Of a DNA stretch of 64,000 bases, positions 37,201 to 45,584 are shown piece after piece (position 1 is the first letter of the stretch; the number at the start of each line of letters is the position of its first letter). Source of the DNA: Chitinophaga pinensis (GTDB lineage Bacteria > Bacteroidota > Bacteroidia > UKL13-3); the NCBI GenBank assembly GCA_945870425.1, contig CAMBSD010000020.1, forward strand, positions 1-64,000. The letters run 5' to 3'. Both the position numbers and the translations under genes were made by a program. The notes below the pieces were generated by a model. That model saw only the letters and a list, made by a program, of their open reading frames with translations, made no database searches and had not been told where the DNA came from.

Positions 37201-38583
37201 TTAAAACCTATACCTATCAATAGCCTTGCCAATTAAACTGGTTTGTGTAGAGCGTTCAATTTTTACAGCCACATAGTCACCTTTCTGGTACATGCCATCT
37301 TTAGGGAAAATTACCGTATGATTGGTTTCGCTTCTACCCACCCAATCTTGATCTGATTTCTTTGAGTTACCTTCAATCAAAACAATATGCGTACTCCCTA
37401 TTTGTTTATTATTTTTAGCTATGCTTATGCTATGTTGTACATTGATAATTTCTTGTAACCTGCGAAGTTTCACATCATTTGGTATGTCGTCTGGATACCT
37501 TCGTGCGGCAAGGGTTCCAGGTCTTTCACTATAGGTGTACATATAGGCAAAATCAAATTGGGCATATTCAAACATGCTCAACGTATCTTGGTGTTCTTCT
37601 TCGGTTTCGCTACAGAAACCAGCAATTACATCGCTTGAAATACCGCAATTAGGCATGATTTCACGGATTTTATCCAATCTACTCATAAACCATTTTCTGT
37701 CGTAAGTGCGGTTCATCATACTTAAAACCCTGCTATTGCCATGTTGCAATGGGTAGTGAATATGCTTGCAAATATTTGGATATTTTACCATGGTATAAAG
37801 CACTTCATCTGTAATATCTTTTGGATGTGAGGATGAAAAACGAACCCTCAAATCAGGTGCCACAAGTGCTACTTTTTCAAGCAATTGGGCAAAATTGCAA
37901 ACAACATTCCCTTGTTCGTTTTCCTCTTTGTAGCTATCTACATTCTGACCTAAAAGACTTACTTCTTTGTAACCATTGTTATACAAATCTTGCGCTTCTT
38001 TTATAATAGATGCTGAAGAGCGACTACGCTCACGGCCTCGTGTAAAGGGTACTACACAGAAGCTACACATATTATCGCATCCGCGCATAATGCTAATGTA
38101 GGCATTGATACCATTGCTGCTCAATCTTACCGGAGTAATTTCAGCATACGTTTCTTCTCTACTCAACAAAACATTAATGGCTTTTTGGCCCTCTTCCACT
38201 TTGGCTATCAAGGCTGGTATATCACGGTAAGCATCAGGTCCCACAACAATATCTACCAATTGCTGTTTTTCCATTAGCTCTTCCTTTAAGCGCTCTGCCA
38301 TGCAACCCAAAACGCCTACTATCATTCCTGGATTACTTTTTTTGGTGTGTTTTATTTCTTTTAATCGGCCCCATACATGGCTTTCAGCATTGTCTCTTAT
38401 GGCGCATGTGTTCACAAAAACCACATCTGCATCAAGCATATTTTTAGTAGTTTTAAAACCATTGTCGGCCATAATACTTGCCACTACCTCGCTGTCTGCT
38501 AAGTTCATGGCACATCCATAAGTTTCTATATATAGGTTTCGTGTAGCATTCTCTGGCTCCACTGATGCGGTTACGCCTTTCAT
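37201..38583 (-). CDS. miaB: tRNA-2-methylthio-N6-dimethylallyladenosine synthase
   Basis: 460 aa. MTTase N-terminal domain with Cys in ETYGCAMN (Cys24), NTCAIRD and GCMAERL; radical-SAM CxxxCxxC in [26 protein letters not shown] domain at the end ([32 protein letters not shown]). It adds the methylthio group to ms2i6A37 of tRNAs. Starts the gene run miaB - sigma-54 activator - DUF6913 - queE, 13 bases between the first two. Confidence 0.94.
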   Translation of the reverse strand: MKGVTASVEPENATRNLYIETYGCAMNLADSEVVASIMADNGFKTTKNMLDADVVFVNTCAIRDNAESHVWGRLKEIKHTKKSNPGMIVGVLGCMAERLKEELMEKQQLVDIVVGPDAYRDIPALIAKVEEGQKAINVLLSREETYAEITPVRLSSNGINAYISIMRGCDNMCSFCVVPFTRGRERSRSSASIIKEAQDLYNNGYKEVSLLGQNVDSYKEENEQGNVVCNFAQLLEKVALVAPDLRVRFSSSHPKDITDEVLYTMVKYPNICKHIHYPLQHGNSRVLSMMNRTYDRKWFMSRLDKIREIMPNCGISSDVIAGFCSETEEEHQDTLSMFEYAQFDFAYMYTYSERPGTLAARRYPDDIPNDVKLRRLQEIINVQHSISIAKNNKQIGSTHIVLIEGNSKKSDQDWVGRSETNHTVIFPKDGMYQKGDYVAVKIERSTQTSLIGKAIDRYRF

Positions 38584-38739
38584 TCTTTAGATAAAATTTG
38601 GAATGCGAATGTAGGCTTTTTTCTGACAGAGTGGCAGAAAAATTTGTAGATTTTTCGATTTAATGAATTGAAATTTTTCGTTGAATTTTTCTTCAGGAAA
38701 AGGTTTCAATGGATTAATACTTTTCCTCTAAAATTAATT

Positions 38740-38826
38740 ACCCCGAAGGGGTAAAATAATTAAAGCCGTAGGTGAAACCTAGGGAAATAAAATAAAGGAA
38801 TGCAATGAAGAACCCCGAAGGGGTTT
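38740..38826. repeat. Two ACCCCGAAGGGGT palindromes 71 bases apart
   Basis: CCCC-GAA-GGGG occurs at 38741-38751 and 38813-38823. Between them the text includes GCCGTAGGTGAAACCTAGGG. In the 339-base gap upstream of miaB no gene is visible; the element looks like a REP-type intergenic repeat. Confidence 0.6.
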
Positions 38827-38874
38827 AATAACCAGGATCATGTTGTGCATTTTATTTAATTATCATTGAAGTTT

Positions 38875-38914
38875 ACATGGTTGGTGAAGCTGCGCTATGA
38901 CACCAAGCGTGGGC
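38875..38914. repeat. Diverged copy of the GCTGCGCTA repeat
   Basis: TTGGTG-aagctgcgctatga-CACCAA shares the core GCTGCGCTA and the hairpin layout with 25704-25739 and 27041-27076. Confidence 0.5.
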
Positions 38915-38922
38915 CATTTCAA

Positions 38923-39705
38923 TTAAGGCACCAAAACAATAATCCCCAAATTGCTATTGATATCCAAAATAGGGTAGTCGTTAAAATCAACTGAAGTATC
39001 TCCATTCAAATCTGATTCGAAATACCCCAAATCCCCATTATTACTGCTAATGTCGAGGGGAGGATAGTCGTTAAAATCTACAGAACCATCTTGGGTGATA
39101 TCGCCACTATAAACAGCAAAATTACCATCACCCAAATCTGCAAGGTTATCACCTGCAGCTTTGTTTGTACCATCACTAAAATTATACTCAGCACCATTAT
39201 TGGTTATCAAAACGGGGGTAGAACTCCATGTCTCAACTGAATTACGGTGCTTTAATACAATGTAGTATGATTTACCAATGCATAAGGGCGAGAACAAAAT
39301 ACTAGCCGAGCCATCTGTTTGCAGTGAACCTTTTCCTGTAAATGAAAGGGGGTGTCCTGCAATTGTATCATGCAATTCTACCGTTATGATATCTGCAATA
39401 TTCGACATCAAAGGGTCGCCAAGTGATGAAGACATGAACCCTGATCCCATATAAAAACCTTGAATAAATGCGGTAAGATTTAAATACACGCCAGAATCCA
39501 CAGAGGCTTTTTGCTGAAAACCTTGACTTAATAAAAGGCTACCACCAAGAGTGGCTGTAAATGTTTCGCCCAAGGTTGAACTTACATTGAAATTAGAATT
39601 ACTAAAATAGCCTCCTCCAGCTGAAATAGCCCTTCTGCTAATATTTTGTCCACTTACGCCATGAAGCGAAAAAAGGAATAGTATGCCTAAAATAGTTCTT
39701 TTCAT
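38923..39705 (-). CDS. Secreted protein with dockerin-like EF-hand repeats
   Basis: 260 aa. Signal peptide (MKRTILGILFLFSLHGVSG), an N-terminal GGGYFSNSNFNVSSTLGETF block, a central region (LNLTAFIQGFYMGSGFM... then SYYIVLKHRNSVETWSS) seen in Bacteroidota surface proteins, then two calcium-loop repeats: DITQDGSVDFNDYPPLD and DLNGDTSVDFNDYPILD. The D-x-N/T-x-D-G/T-x-V-D-x-x-D spacing is dockerin/EF-hand-like. Probably a calcium-binding surface protein; there is no T9SS sorting domain and partners are unknown. Confidence 0.7.
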   Translation of the reverse strand: MKRTILGILFLFSLHGVSGQNISRRAISAGGGYFSNSNFNVSSTLGETFTATLGGSLLLSQGFQQKASVDSGVYLNLTAFIQGFYMGSGFMSSSLGDPLMSNIADIITVELHDTIAGHPLSFTGKGSLQTDGSASILFSPLCIGKSYYIVLKHRNSVETWSSTPVLITNNGAEYNFSDGTNKAAGDNLADLGDGNFAVYSGDITQDGSVDFNDYPPLDISSNNGDLGYFESDLNGDTSVDFNDYPILDINSNLGIIVLVP

Positions 39706-39710
39706 GTTCC

Positions 39711-40625
39711 CTAAAATCTTCTAACAGCCCTAACCCTGCATTGACCACCTTTTAAATTTACATCACAATAGCCGCTAGCAAAGTATTGCATCCACGCATA
39801 AGAGGCATCCGTTTCGTTGGAACTCCAATAACTTCCAAATTGAAAACCATTAGCGTCACCCAACACTTCATTTACAACAGTGGCTGCATTATAACATTGG
39901 TTTAATTCCCATGCAGATGGAAGATACCAATCGCTGTATCCACCAGAACTATATGCATTACATATAAAAGCCGCACCAGATACGCAGCCCGATTGGCTAA
40001 CAATAGCAGTGGTATTCACCTGCCCATCCCTTGAGTTTTGTGCTGTTCCAACGGCTAAGTAGGTAATATTACTGTATGTGGCACCAGTGCTAATATCTGT
40101 AAGTGAAGCTATCAAACCATGTTCGGTTCCATTTTTTTTCCAAACCGCTATTACAATTCCACCACCAAAAAGTTCGCCAATATAATGTGTGAAAAGGCCA
40201 TTGGTGTTAAGGTTTACACTTCCCGCAGTGCCGGCATATAGGGCATAAGGCACACTCATCATTTGTTGGGTGCCTATATCAATATAATTATTGCCAGTGG
40301 CTGATGTATCTAACTCAACCTTTAAAAATTTACTGCTATTCCCCCAATCAACTGCTCCAAAACTTCCCGTAATTGGATTACCTGTTCCTACATTTAGGTT
40401 AAATATTCCCAATGAATTGGTGCTAGTATTGTGAGTCTCTTTATATGAAACAGTGCCTGTAGCGCTTGCATTCAAAATGCTAAATCTCACCATGATATTT
40501 TTATTGATAATGGCTTGACCATTGGCAAATCTAGCCGCTGCCTGATAAGGAATACCTTGAGGGGCTTGTGCTTTTATCATCACAAATGATAAAACGAATA
40601 ATCCAAGTATGAATATTTTTTTCAT
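39711..40625 (-). CDS. Secreted DUF1566-like protein
   Basis: 304 aa from ATG 40625 (MKKIFILGLFVLSFVMIKAQ, signal peptide). A typical T9SS-associated N-terminus reads APQGIPYQAAARFANGQAIINKNIMVRFSIL (YQA-type); the C-terminal part (WYLPSAWELNQCYNAA, YWSSNETDASYAWMQYFASGYC, RVRAVRRF) is DUF1566/FISUMP-like. Probably extracellular; role unknown. Same strand as the dockerin-like protein downstream with 5 bases between, so one operon. Confidence 0.75.
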   Translation of the reverse strand: MKKIFILGLFVLSFVMIKAQAPQGIPYQAAARFANGQAIINKNIMVRFSILNASATGTVSYKETHNTSTNSLGIFNLNVGTGNPITGSFGAVDWGNSSKFLKVELDTSATGNNYIDIGTQQMMSVPYALYAGTAGSVNLNTNGLFTHYIGELFGGGIVIAVWKKNGTEHGLIASLTDISTGATYSNITYLAVGTAQNSRDGQVNTTAIVSQSGCVSGAAFICNAYSSGGYSDWYLPSAWELNQCYNAATVVNEVLGDANGFQFGSYWSSNETDASYAWMQYFASGYCDVNLKGGQCRVRAVRRF

Positions 40626-40795
40626 TGCGTATTTATTTTCAATGGCATATATAAGTAAATTTGAATTAAATTGTATAAAATAATACATATCACCCCTAAA
40701 TTTAATTTCGTTTAACTGGCAATAGCTATTTAGTATATTGTTTTTGGTATAACTTGTTTAATTCTTCTTGTCTCAGAAGTTAAATTGCAATCCAA

Positions 40796-41218
40796 ATGGC
40801 ACGCATAAAATTACAACTTCCGGCACATTTTGAATTTTCAACAGAGTTAGAAATTCGTATTTCAGAAATTAATTATGGCAATCATCTTAGCAATGATGCC
40901 TATTTGAGTTTGATGCATGAAGCTAGGTTAAGGTTCTTTGCAAGTTTTGGATATAGCGAATTTGACCTTGCTGGAGCATCAGTAATTATGGGGGATGTGG
41001 CGATAGTGTATAAAAAAGAATGTCATTATGGTGATGTGTTAAAGATAGAAGTAACAGCAGCAGAATTTGGCAGCCGCAGTTTTGATTTATTTTATCGATT
41101 TATTAAAACTAAAACGAATGAGATAGCATGCGAAGCCAAAACCGGCATCATTTGTTATGACTATAAAGAAAAGAAAACAGTAAACGTTCCAGATGCATTC
41201 AGGAATAGGTTTGGGTAA
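40796..41218 (+). CDS. Hotdog-fold thioesterase (4HBT-like)
   Basis: 140 aa. Hotdog fold with EIRISEINYGNHLSNDAYLSLMHEARLRFF, in which Asn-Tyr-Gly-Asn-His stands for the usual D-x-N-x-H block of acyl-CoA thioesterases; GDVLKIEVTAAEFGSRSFDLFYRF follows. It probably hydrolyses acyl-CoA thioesters; substrate unknown. Confidence 0.85.
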   Translation: MARIKLQLPAHFEFSTELEIRISEINYGNHLSNDAYLSLMHEARLRFFASFGYSEFDLAGASVIMGDVAIVYKKECHYGDVLKIEVTAAEFGSRSFDLFYRFIKTKTNEIACEAKTGIICYDYKEKKTVNVPDAFRNRFG

Positions 41219-41249
41219 AGAAAATGTTAGTTAGTTCGATCGATAATCC

Positions 41250-41416
41250 TGTCAGTTCGAGCGGAGTCGAGAACAAAGGAATGTTTAGTGCTTTTGTCTA
41301 TTTCTCGACTCCGCTCGAAATGACAAAGGCTGCTCGAAATGACTAAAGCGATGAACCGAACAACTATCAACCGTAAACTGTGAAGCGAAAAACTGTGAAC
41401 CGAACAACCATGAACT
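41250..41416. repeat. Stem-loop repeat upstream of rnr, copy 1
   Basis: Arms TTCGAGCGGAGTCGAGAA (41255-41272) and TTCTCGACTCCGCTCGAA (41302-41319) form an 18-bp stem, with flanking TGTCA/TGACA. After it come GAACCG-type tandem fragments (GATGAACCGAACAACTATCAACCG). An almost identical copy lies after rnr. Confidence 0.8.
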
Positions 41417-41432
41417 AAAAAAACAAAAGAAT

Positions 41433-43658
41433 TTGAAAAAGAATAATCAAAAATTACACCGCGATATACAAAGAGTCTTTGCTGAAAATGCACGCAAATT
41501 GTTAAACTACAAACAAGTCGCATCAAAGCTCGGTATCGAAGATAACAAAGGCAGAGATGAACTTCTTATTGCATTGAAAATATTAGATAGGGAAGGGGTG
41601 ATTGAAGAAATTCAACCAGGGAAATATGTAGCCCGATTGAAGCACCAATTCATCACCGGTCGTGTGGATATGACCCAACGCGGACAAGGTTATCTTGTTC
41701 CTGATGAAGGGCAAGACATCACTGAAGATTTATACATCAGCCCTGATTACTTAAATACTGCCCTTGATGGTGATAAAGTAAAGGTGCAAATGATGGGACA
41801 TAAAATCAGTGACAAACAAGCCGCTGAAGTGGTGGAGGTATTAGAACGCAACAGAACAGATTTTGTTGGAACCCTTCAAGTAAATGCCAGCTATGGTTTC
41901 TTGGTGTGTGATGATAAGAAGATGTATGTCGATATTTTTATCCCACAAGATAAATATGGCAAAGCCAAAAACGGAGATAAAGCCATTGCACGTATTGTTA
42001 AATGGACGCCTGATGACAATAATCCTGTAGGTGAAATTGTGGATGTTCTGGGTAAACCGGGCAACCATGAAACAGAGATGAATGCCATCGTTGCCGAGTT
42101 TGGATTTCCTCTAAAATTTAACCCTGAAACAGAGAAAGAGGCAGAAAAGATTTCAGATAAAATTGGCAAAGATGAAATAGCCAAACGCAGGGATTTTAGA
42201 AAAGTACTAACCTTTACCATAGACCCTGAAGATGCAAAAGATTTTGATGATGCCATTTCTTATGAAGTAATGAAAGATGGTACTTTCGAAATTGGTATTC
42301 ACATTGCCGATGTATCGCATTTTGTAAGACCGGGCACCCAACTCGAAAAAGAAGCTTATGACAGAGCCACATCAGTCTATCTGGTAGATAGAACCATTCC
42401 CATGTTACCAGAAAAACTTAGTAACGGGGTTTGCTCATTGCGACCACATGAAGAAAAATTGACTTTCTCGGTAGTGGTTAAAATGAATGAGAAATCCGAA
42501 GTGTTAGATACATGGATTGGTAAAACGGTTATTTATTCTGATAGAAGATTTAGCTATGAAGAAGCCCAAGAACGAATAGAAAGCAAAGAAGGTGATTTGG
42601 CTAGTGAAATAAACATCCTTAATAAATTGGCATTAATCCTCCGCGAGCAAAGGTTTAAAAAAGGTGCCATTAGTTTCGAAACACAAGAAGTAAAGTTTAG
42701 GTTAGATGAAAATTTTAAACCTACGGATGTGTATGTAAAAGAACGCAAAGATGCCCATAAATTGATTGAAGAGTTTATGCTACTTGCCAATAGAAAAGTG
42801 GCTGAATATGGCAGCAGCCAAATTGAAAGCAAGAAGCCGAAAACATTTGTGTACCGTACACACGATTTACCAAATGAAGACAAACTAAAAGTGTTTAGCA
42901 CCTTTGCTGCACGCTTTGGTTATAAGGTAAATGTTGAATCACCTAAAAATGTGGCAAGGGCATTAAACCATTTGCTTGAAGAAGTGGAAGGCAAGCCAGA
43001 ACAGAATGTGTTGCAAAGCCAAGCAGTGCGTACCATGCAAAAGGCTATGTATACCACCAAAAAGACAAGCCACTATGGATTGGCATTTGAGCATTATACC
43101 CATTTCACTTCACCCATCAGGCGCTATCCTGATTTGATGACCCATCGTTTATTGTTTGATTATTTGCATGGGGATAAATCTGCCCCACAAGATAAATACG
43201 AGGAGGCATGTAAGCATTCATCTGCCATGGAAGTGAAAGCTTCTGATGCAGAAAGAGCTTCTATTCGTTATAAGCAAGTAGAGTATATCAAAGATTTTGT
43301 AGGCACCACTTTCCAAGGCATCATCTCTGGCATGTCGGAGTGGGGTATATATGTAGAGATAACCAAATTCAAATGTGAAGGTATGCTGCGCCTTACCAAT
43401 ATCAATGACGACTACTACCAATACGACAATAAAAACCAATGGATAGTAGGACAAAGAACAGGACGTAAGTTCCAGTTTGGCGATACATTAGAAGTGGTGG
43501 TTGTTTCAGCAGATATTATCAAACGGCAAATTGATTTGAGTTTACTCGAAACCGAAACCATGAAAAGTTTCAGAAGCAAATGGGAGAAAAGCAAAGGCAA
43601 AAAATTAGGTGCTTCAAAAAAATCCGGTGGTGAAAGAAGAACGAGAAGAGGACGTTAG
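41433..43658 (+). CDS. rnr: Ribonuclease R
   Basis: 741 aa starting at TTG 41433 (no in-frame ATG nearby upstream). An N-terminal winged helix (HRDIQRVFAENARKLLNYKQVASKLGIED), cold-shock domains (GQGYLVPDEGQDITEDLYI, ASYGFLVCDDKKMYVDIFIP), RNB catalytic domain with TIDPEDAKDFDDAISYE and IGIHIADVSHFVRPG, and C-terminal S1 (GTTFQGIISGMSEWGIYVEI). A Lys/Arg-rich tail ends the protein. 3'-5' exoribonuclease that degrades structured RNA. Flanked by two direct copies of the stem-loop repeat. Confidence 0.94.
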   Translation: MKKNNQKLHRDIQRVFAENARKLLNYKQVASKLGIEDNKGRDELLIALKILDREGVIEEIQPGKYVARLKHQFITGRVDMTQRGQGYLVPDEGQDITEDLYISPDYLNTALDGDKVKVQMMGHKISDKQAAEVVEVLERNRTDFVGTLQVNASYGFLVCDDKKMYVDIFIPQDKYGKAKNGDKAIARIVKWTPDDNNPVGEIVDVLGKPGNHETEMNAIVAEFGFPLKFNPETEKEAEKISDKIGKDEIAKRRDFRKVLTFTIDPEDAKDFDDAISYEVMKDGTFEIGIHIADVSHFVRPGTQLEKEAYDRATSVYLVDRTIPMLPEKLSNGVCSLRPHEEKLTFSVVVKMNEKSEVLDTWIGKTVIYSDRRFSYEEAQERIESKEGDLASEINILNKLALILREQRFKKGAISFETQEVKFRLDENFKPTDVYVKERKDAHKLIEEFMLLANRKVAEYGSSQIESKKPKTFVYRTHDLPNEDKLKVFSTFAARFGYKVNVESPKNVARALNHLLEEVEGKPEQNVLQSQAVRTMQKAMYTTKKTSHYGLAFEHYTHFTSPIRRYPDLMTHRLLFDYLHGDKSAPQDKYEEACKHSSAMEVKASDAERASIRYKQVEYIKDFVGTTFQGIISGMSEWGIYVEITKFKCEGMLRLTNINDDYYQYDNKNQWIVGQRTGRKFQFGDTLEVVVVSADIIKRQIDLSLLETETMKSFRSKWEKSKGKKLGASKKSGGERRTRRGR

Positions 43659-43711
43659 TTAAAAGTTGGTTATTGAAAACAAATGCATTCCTCATCCTAT
43701 CAAAGCCAAAT

Positions 43712-43860
43712 CTGTCAGTTCGAGCGGAGTCGAGAACGAAGGAATGATTCGTGTTTGTCTATTTCTCGACTCCGCTCGAAATGACAAGGTCCGCTCGAAA
43801 TGACTAAAGCGATGAACCGAACAACTATCATTCTTGAACCGTCCACCAGTGAACCGACCA
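43712..43860. repeat. Stem-loop repeat downstream of rnr, copy 2
   Basis: Same orientation and nearly the same text as 41250-41371 (GTCAGTTCGAGCGGAGTCG..., then TTCTCGACTCCGCTCGAAAT...). It is followed by GATGAACCGAACAACTATCA as in copy 1 and by GAACCG fragments. Confidence 0.8.
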
Positions 43861-43936
43861 CGCGTCATGCTCAGGCACGAAGCATCTTTACTAATTTGAA
43901 AATGTTTGATTTAGCAGATTTGAAAACGGATGCCTT

Positions 43937-43963
43937 CCCCCTTTGAAGGGGGTTAGGGGGATG
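43937..43963. repeat. CCCCCTT-AAGGGGG palindrome with TTAGGGGGATG tail
   Basis: Member of the palindrome-plus-tail family. Occurs in the 515-base gap 43659-44173, where no protein gene is visible and the sequence is almost entirely repeats. Confidence 0.7.
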
Positions 43964-44049
43964 TTGTCAAATCTCACTAACTTTCTTAAAAACAGCGTAT
44001 AGTTTAATTTAAATATTTTCTGATAATTCATTTTGAATACGGATTCATT

Positions 44050-44082
44050 CCCTCCGTTAGCTAACGGAGGGTTAGAGGGATG
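44050..44082. repeat. 22-bp perfect palindrome (half CCCTCCGTTAG) with TTAGAGGGATG tail
   Basis: The palindrome spans 44050-44071 and the tail 44072-44082. A decayed echo, TAGCTAACTAAGGTCAAAGGG, lies at 44161-44181 and contains the stop codon of the DUF559 gene. Confidence 0.7.
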
Positions 44083-44173
44083 TATATACTCATCCCAAAA
44101 GTTTACTCAAATCCCAAACTTATCCTGAATCTATTATAAAAAACGAATTTAGGTTTCCAATAGCTAACTAAGG

Positions 44174-44554
44174 TCAAAGGGATGTGTTTTCTAAATACCA
44201 AATTGTCTCCTCAATTCTTAAAATAACATTATTTATATCCTGCTTTACCTCTAAATCCTTACATCTAAAAAATGTAACACCATGTTCTTCTAATCTGCTT
44301 TGCCTTAATGAGTCTAGTTCAATGGCATCATCATTGTCATGAGATATGCCGTCAATTTCTATGGCTAACATCAATTCGTGACAATAAAAATCAACAATAT
44401 ATTCAAGCATTGGAACTTGGCGATGAAATTCGTAACCAAGTGATTTTCCTTTGAGCTGTTTCCAAAGTAACACTTCACTTAAAATCCTCTTTTTTCTTAG
44501 ATCTCTCGCTAAGTTTTTTAAGTCTTTTTTATATGGAATAATTATGTTTTTCAT
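44174..44554 (-). CDS. DUF559 (Vsr-like) endonuclease-domain protein
   Basis: 126 aa from the ATG at 44554; the frame is open through the repeat upstream to 44638 but the repeat itself is not likely coding. The DUF559 domain shows LARDLRKKRILSEVLLWKQLKGKSLGYEFHRQVPM, EYIVDFYCHELMLAIEIDGISHD (Asp-x9-Glu-x-Asp core) and RQSRLEEHGVTFFRCKDLEV. This is a restriction-like PD-(D/E)XK fold related to Vsr. Its stop codon (TGA 44176-44174) lies inside the degenerate repeat and its upstream side abuts an inverted copy of the same repeat tail. No partner gene is near. Confidence 0.85.
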   Translation of the reverse strand: MKNIIIPYKKDLKNLARDLRKKRILSEVLLWKQLKGKSLGYEFHRQVPMLEYIVDFYCHELMLAIEIDGISHDNDDAIELDSLRQSRLEEHGVTFFRCKDLEVKQDINNVILRIEETIWYLENTSL

Positions 44555-44585
44555 TGGTGAAATTATTTGGTGTTGAATGTCGTAA

Positions 44586-44624
44586 ACATCCCCCTTAATC
44601 CCCCTTTCCCGATGCATCGGGAGG
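44586..44624. repeat. ACATCCCCC... inverted repeat copy upstream of DUF559 gene
   Basis: Reads ACATCCCCCTTAATCCCCC and then the palindrome CCCGATGCATCGGG (44608-44621). In reverse complement it ends GGGGGATGT, the same tail as the other members. Together with 44176-44185 (AAAGGGATGT) it makes inverted ends around the DUF559 gene. Confidence 0.7.
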
Positions 44625-44674
44625 GAATTCCAGCCCACTAGCTTCTCCTATATTTTCAATTCATCATCCAAATG

Positions 44675-44790
44675 TGAACCGACAAACCGTGAACCCACAA
44701 ACCGTGAACCGTCCATCCGTGAACCGAAAAACTGTAACCCATGAACTGACAAGCCAAGCACCGAGCACCAAGCACCGCCAACCATCCACC
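44675..44790. repeat. Degenerate GTGAACCG tandem array
   Basis: About seven imperfect units of the form CCGTGAACC(g/c)aCAAA, then GCACCGAGCACCAAGCACCG. The same unit type follows both stem-loop repeats near rnr. No coding potential. Confidence 0.6.
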
Positions 44791-44795
44791 TCCCC

Positions 44796-45515
44796 CTAAA
44801 TCATCACCACATTCTCATCCCTCAACAATTCCTCATTCCTAAATTTAAGCATCAGGTTAGCCACCGTCACCACATCCTTTTGGCAATAGGTTTTAATACG
44901 TTCAAGGTCTTTATCCAGCCAATACACTTGCCACACCATGCTGCCATCTATATCATCTTTAGGGGTGGGCACATTGAAGCTAGCCGCCAACAAATCCAAT
45001 GAGGTGAAGCTTTTATAATCACCAAACTTCCATAGTTCCATGGTGTCTAAGAGGTTTACCTCCCAAGGCTTTTTGCCTGCGGTGTTAAGTATGTGAGGTA
45101 TTTCAAGGCCATTAATAAGGCACCTACGTGCAATGTATGGGTAGTCGAACTCCTTGCCATTGTGGGCACATAAGGAGTTGCCTGCATCACTAAAATGCCT
45201 TTCTATCATCCTGCAAAAATCCCCCAGCAGTTGGGCTTCATCATGACTGTAAAACGACTTTACCCTAAACTGATACTCACGGCCGCTGCTGCTAAAAAAG
45301 CCACAGCTAATGCACACAATTTTGCCAAACTCAGCGTAGATGCCTGCGCGGTTGTAAATGTCTTCAGGTGTTTGGCCTTCCTCTTTCTTTAGTATGGCCG
45401 ATTTCTTCTTCCATAGTTCTTTCCATCTTTCGGGCAATTGGCTGTATTCGGCATACTGCGGCACCGTTTCTATATCCAGAATAAGTATTTTGGTTAGGTC
45501 GAGATGTTGAATCAT
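44796..45515 (-). CDS. 3'-5' exonuclease, DnaQ/PolB-like RNase H fold
   Basis: 239 aa. RNase H-like exonuclease with ILDIETVPQ (Asp14/Glu16), LCAHNGKEFDYPYIARR (second acid) and YCQKDVVTVANLM (C-terminal Tyr/Asp). Matches the predicted PolB-like exonuclease family. It probably trims single-stranded DNA. Its 5' part and promoter region are duplicated about 3.8 kb away (48990-49365); the intact copy here lies downstream of the inserted nuclease operon. Confidence 0.85.
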   Translation of the reverse strand: MIQHLDLTKILILDIETVPQYAEYSQLPERWKELWKKKSAILKKEEGQTPEDIYNRAGIYAEFGKIVCISCGFFSSSGREYQFRVKSFYSHDEAQLLGDFCRMIERHFSDAGNSLCAHNGKEFDYPYIARRCLINGLEIPHILNTAGKKPWEVNLLDTMELWKFGDYKSFTSLDLLAASFNVPTPKDDIDGSMVWQVYWLDKDLERIKTYCQKDVVTVANLMLKFRNEELLRDENVVMI

Positions 45516-45575
45516 AATGCGATACTTTCTTGTTTACACAATTATAGCATTTTTTTGTTTGGGTGGGAAAAGAAA
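45200..45575. repeat. 375-bp direct repeat, left copy (part of exonuclease gene)
   Basis: Matches 48990-49365 with 5 mismatches and no gaps that I can count. It covers the first about 105 codons of the exonuclease and about 60 bases of its upstream region including the TATAATTG-type promoter box on the minus strand. Confidence 0.9.
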
Positions 45576-45584
45576 AATTTAGAA

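Noticed and set aside
41227-41526. Open frame on the minus strand through the stem-loop repeat upstream of rnr
   Set aside because: It is a translation of repeat DNA (FERSREID-type text that recurs wherever this repeat family occurs) and overlaps rnr on the opposite strand.
43659-44173. CRISPR-like array considered because of many repeats
   Set aside because: Repeats are inverted and of differing sequence, with no regular spacer length and no cas genes.
44555-44638. N-terminal extension of the DUF559 protein up to 44638
   Set aside because: It would translate the palindromic repeat; the DUF559 homology begins after the ATG at 44554.
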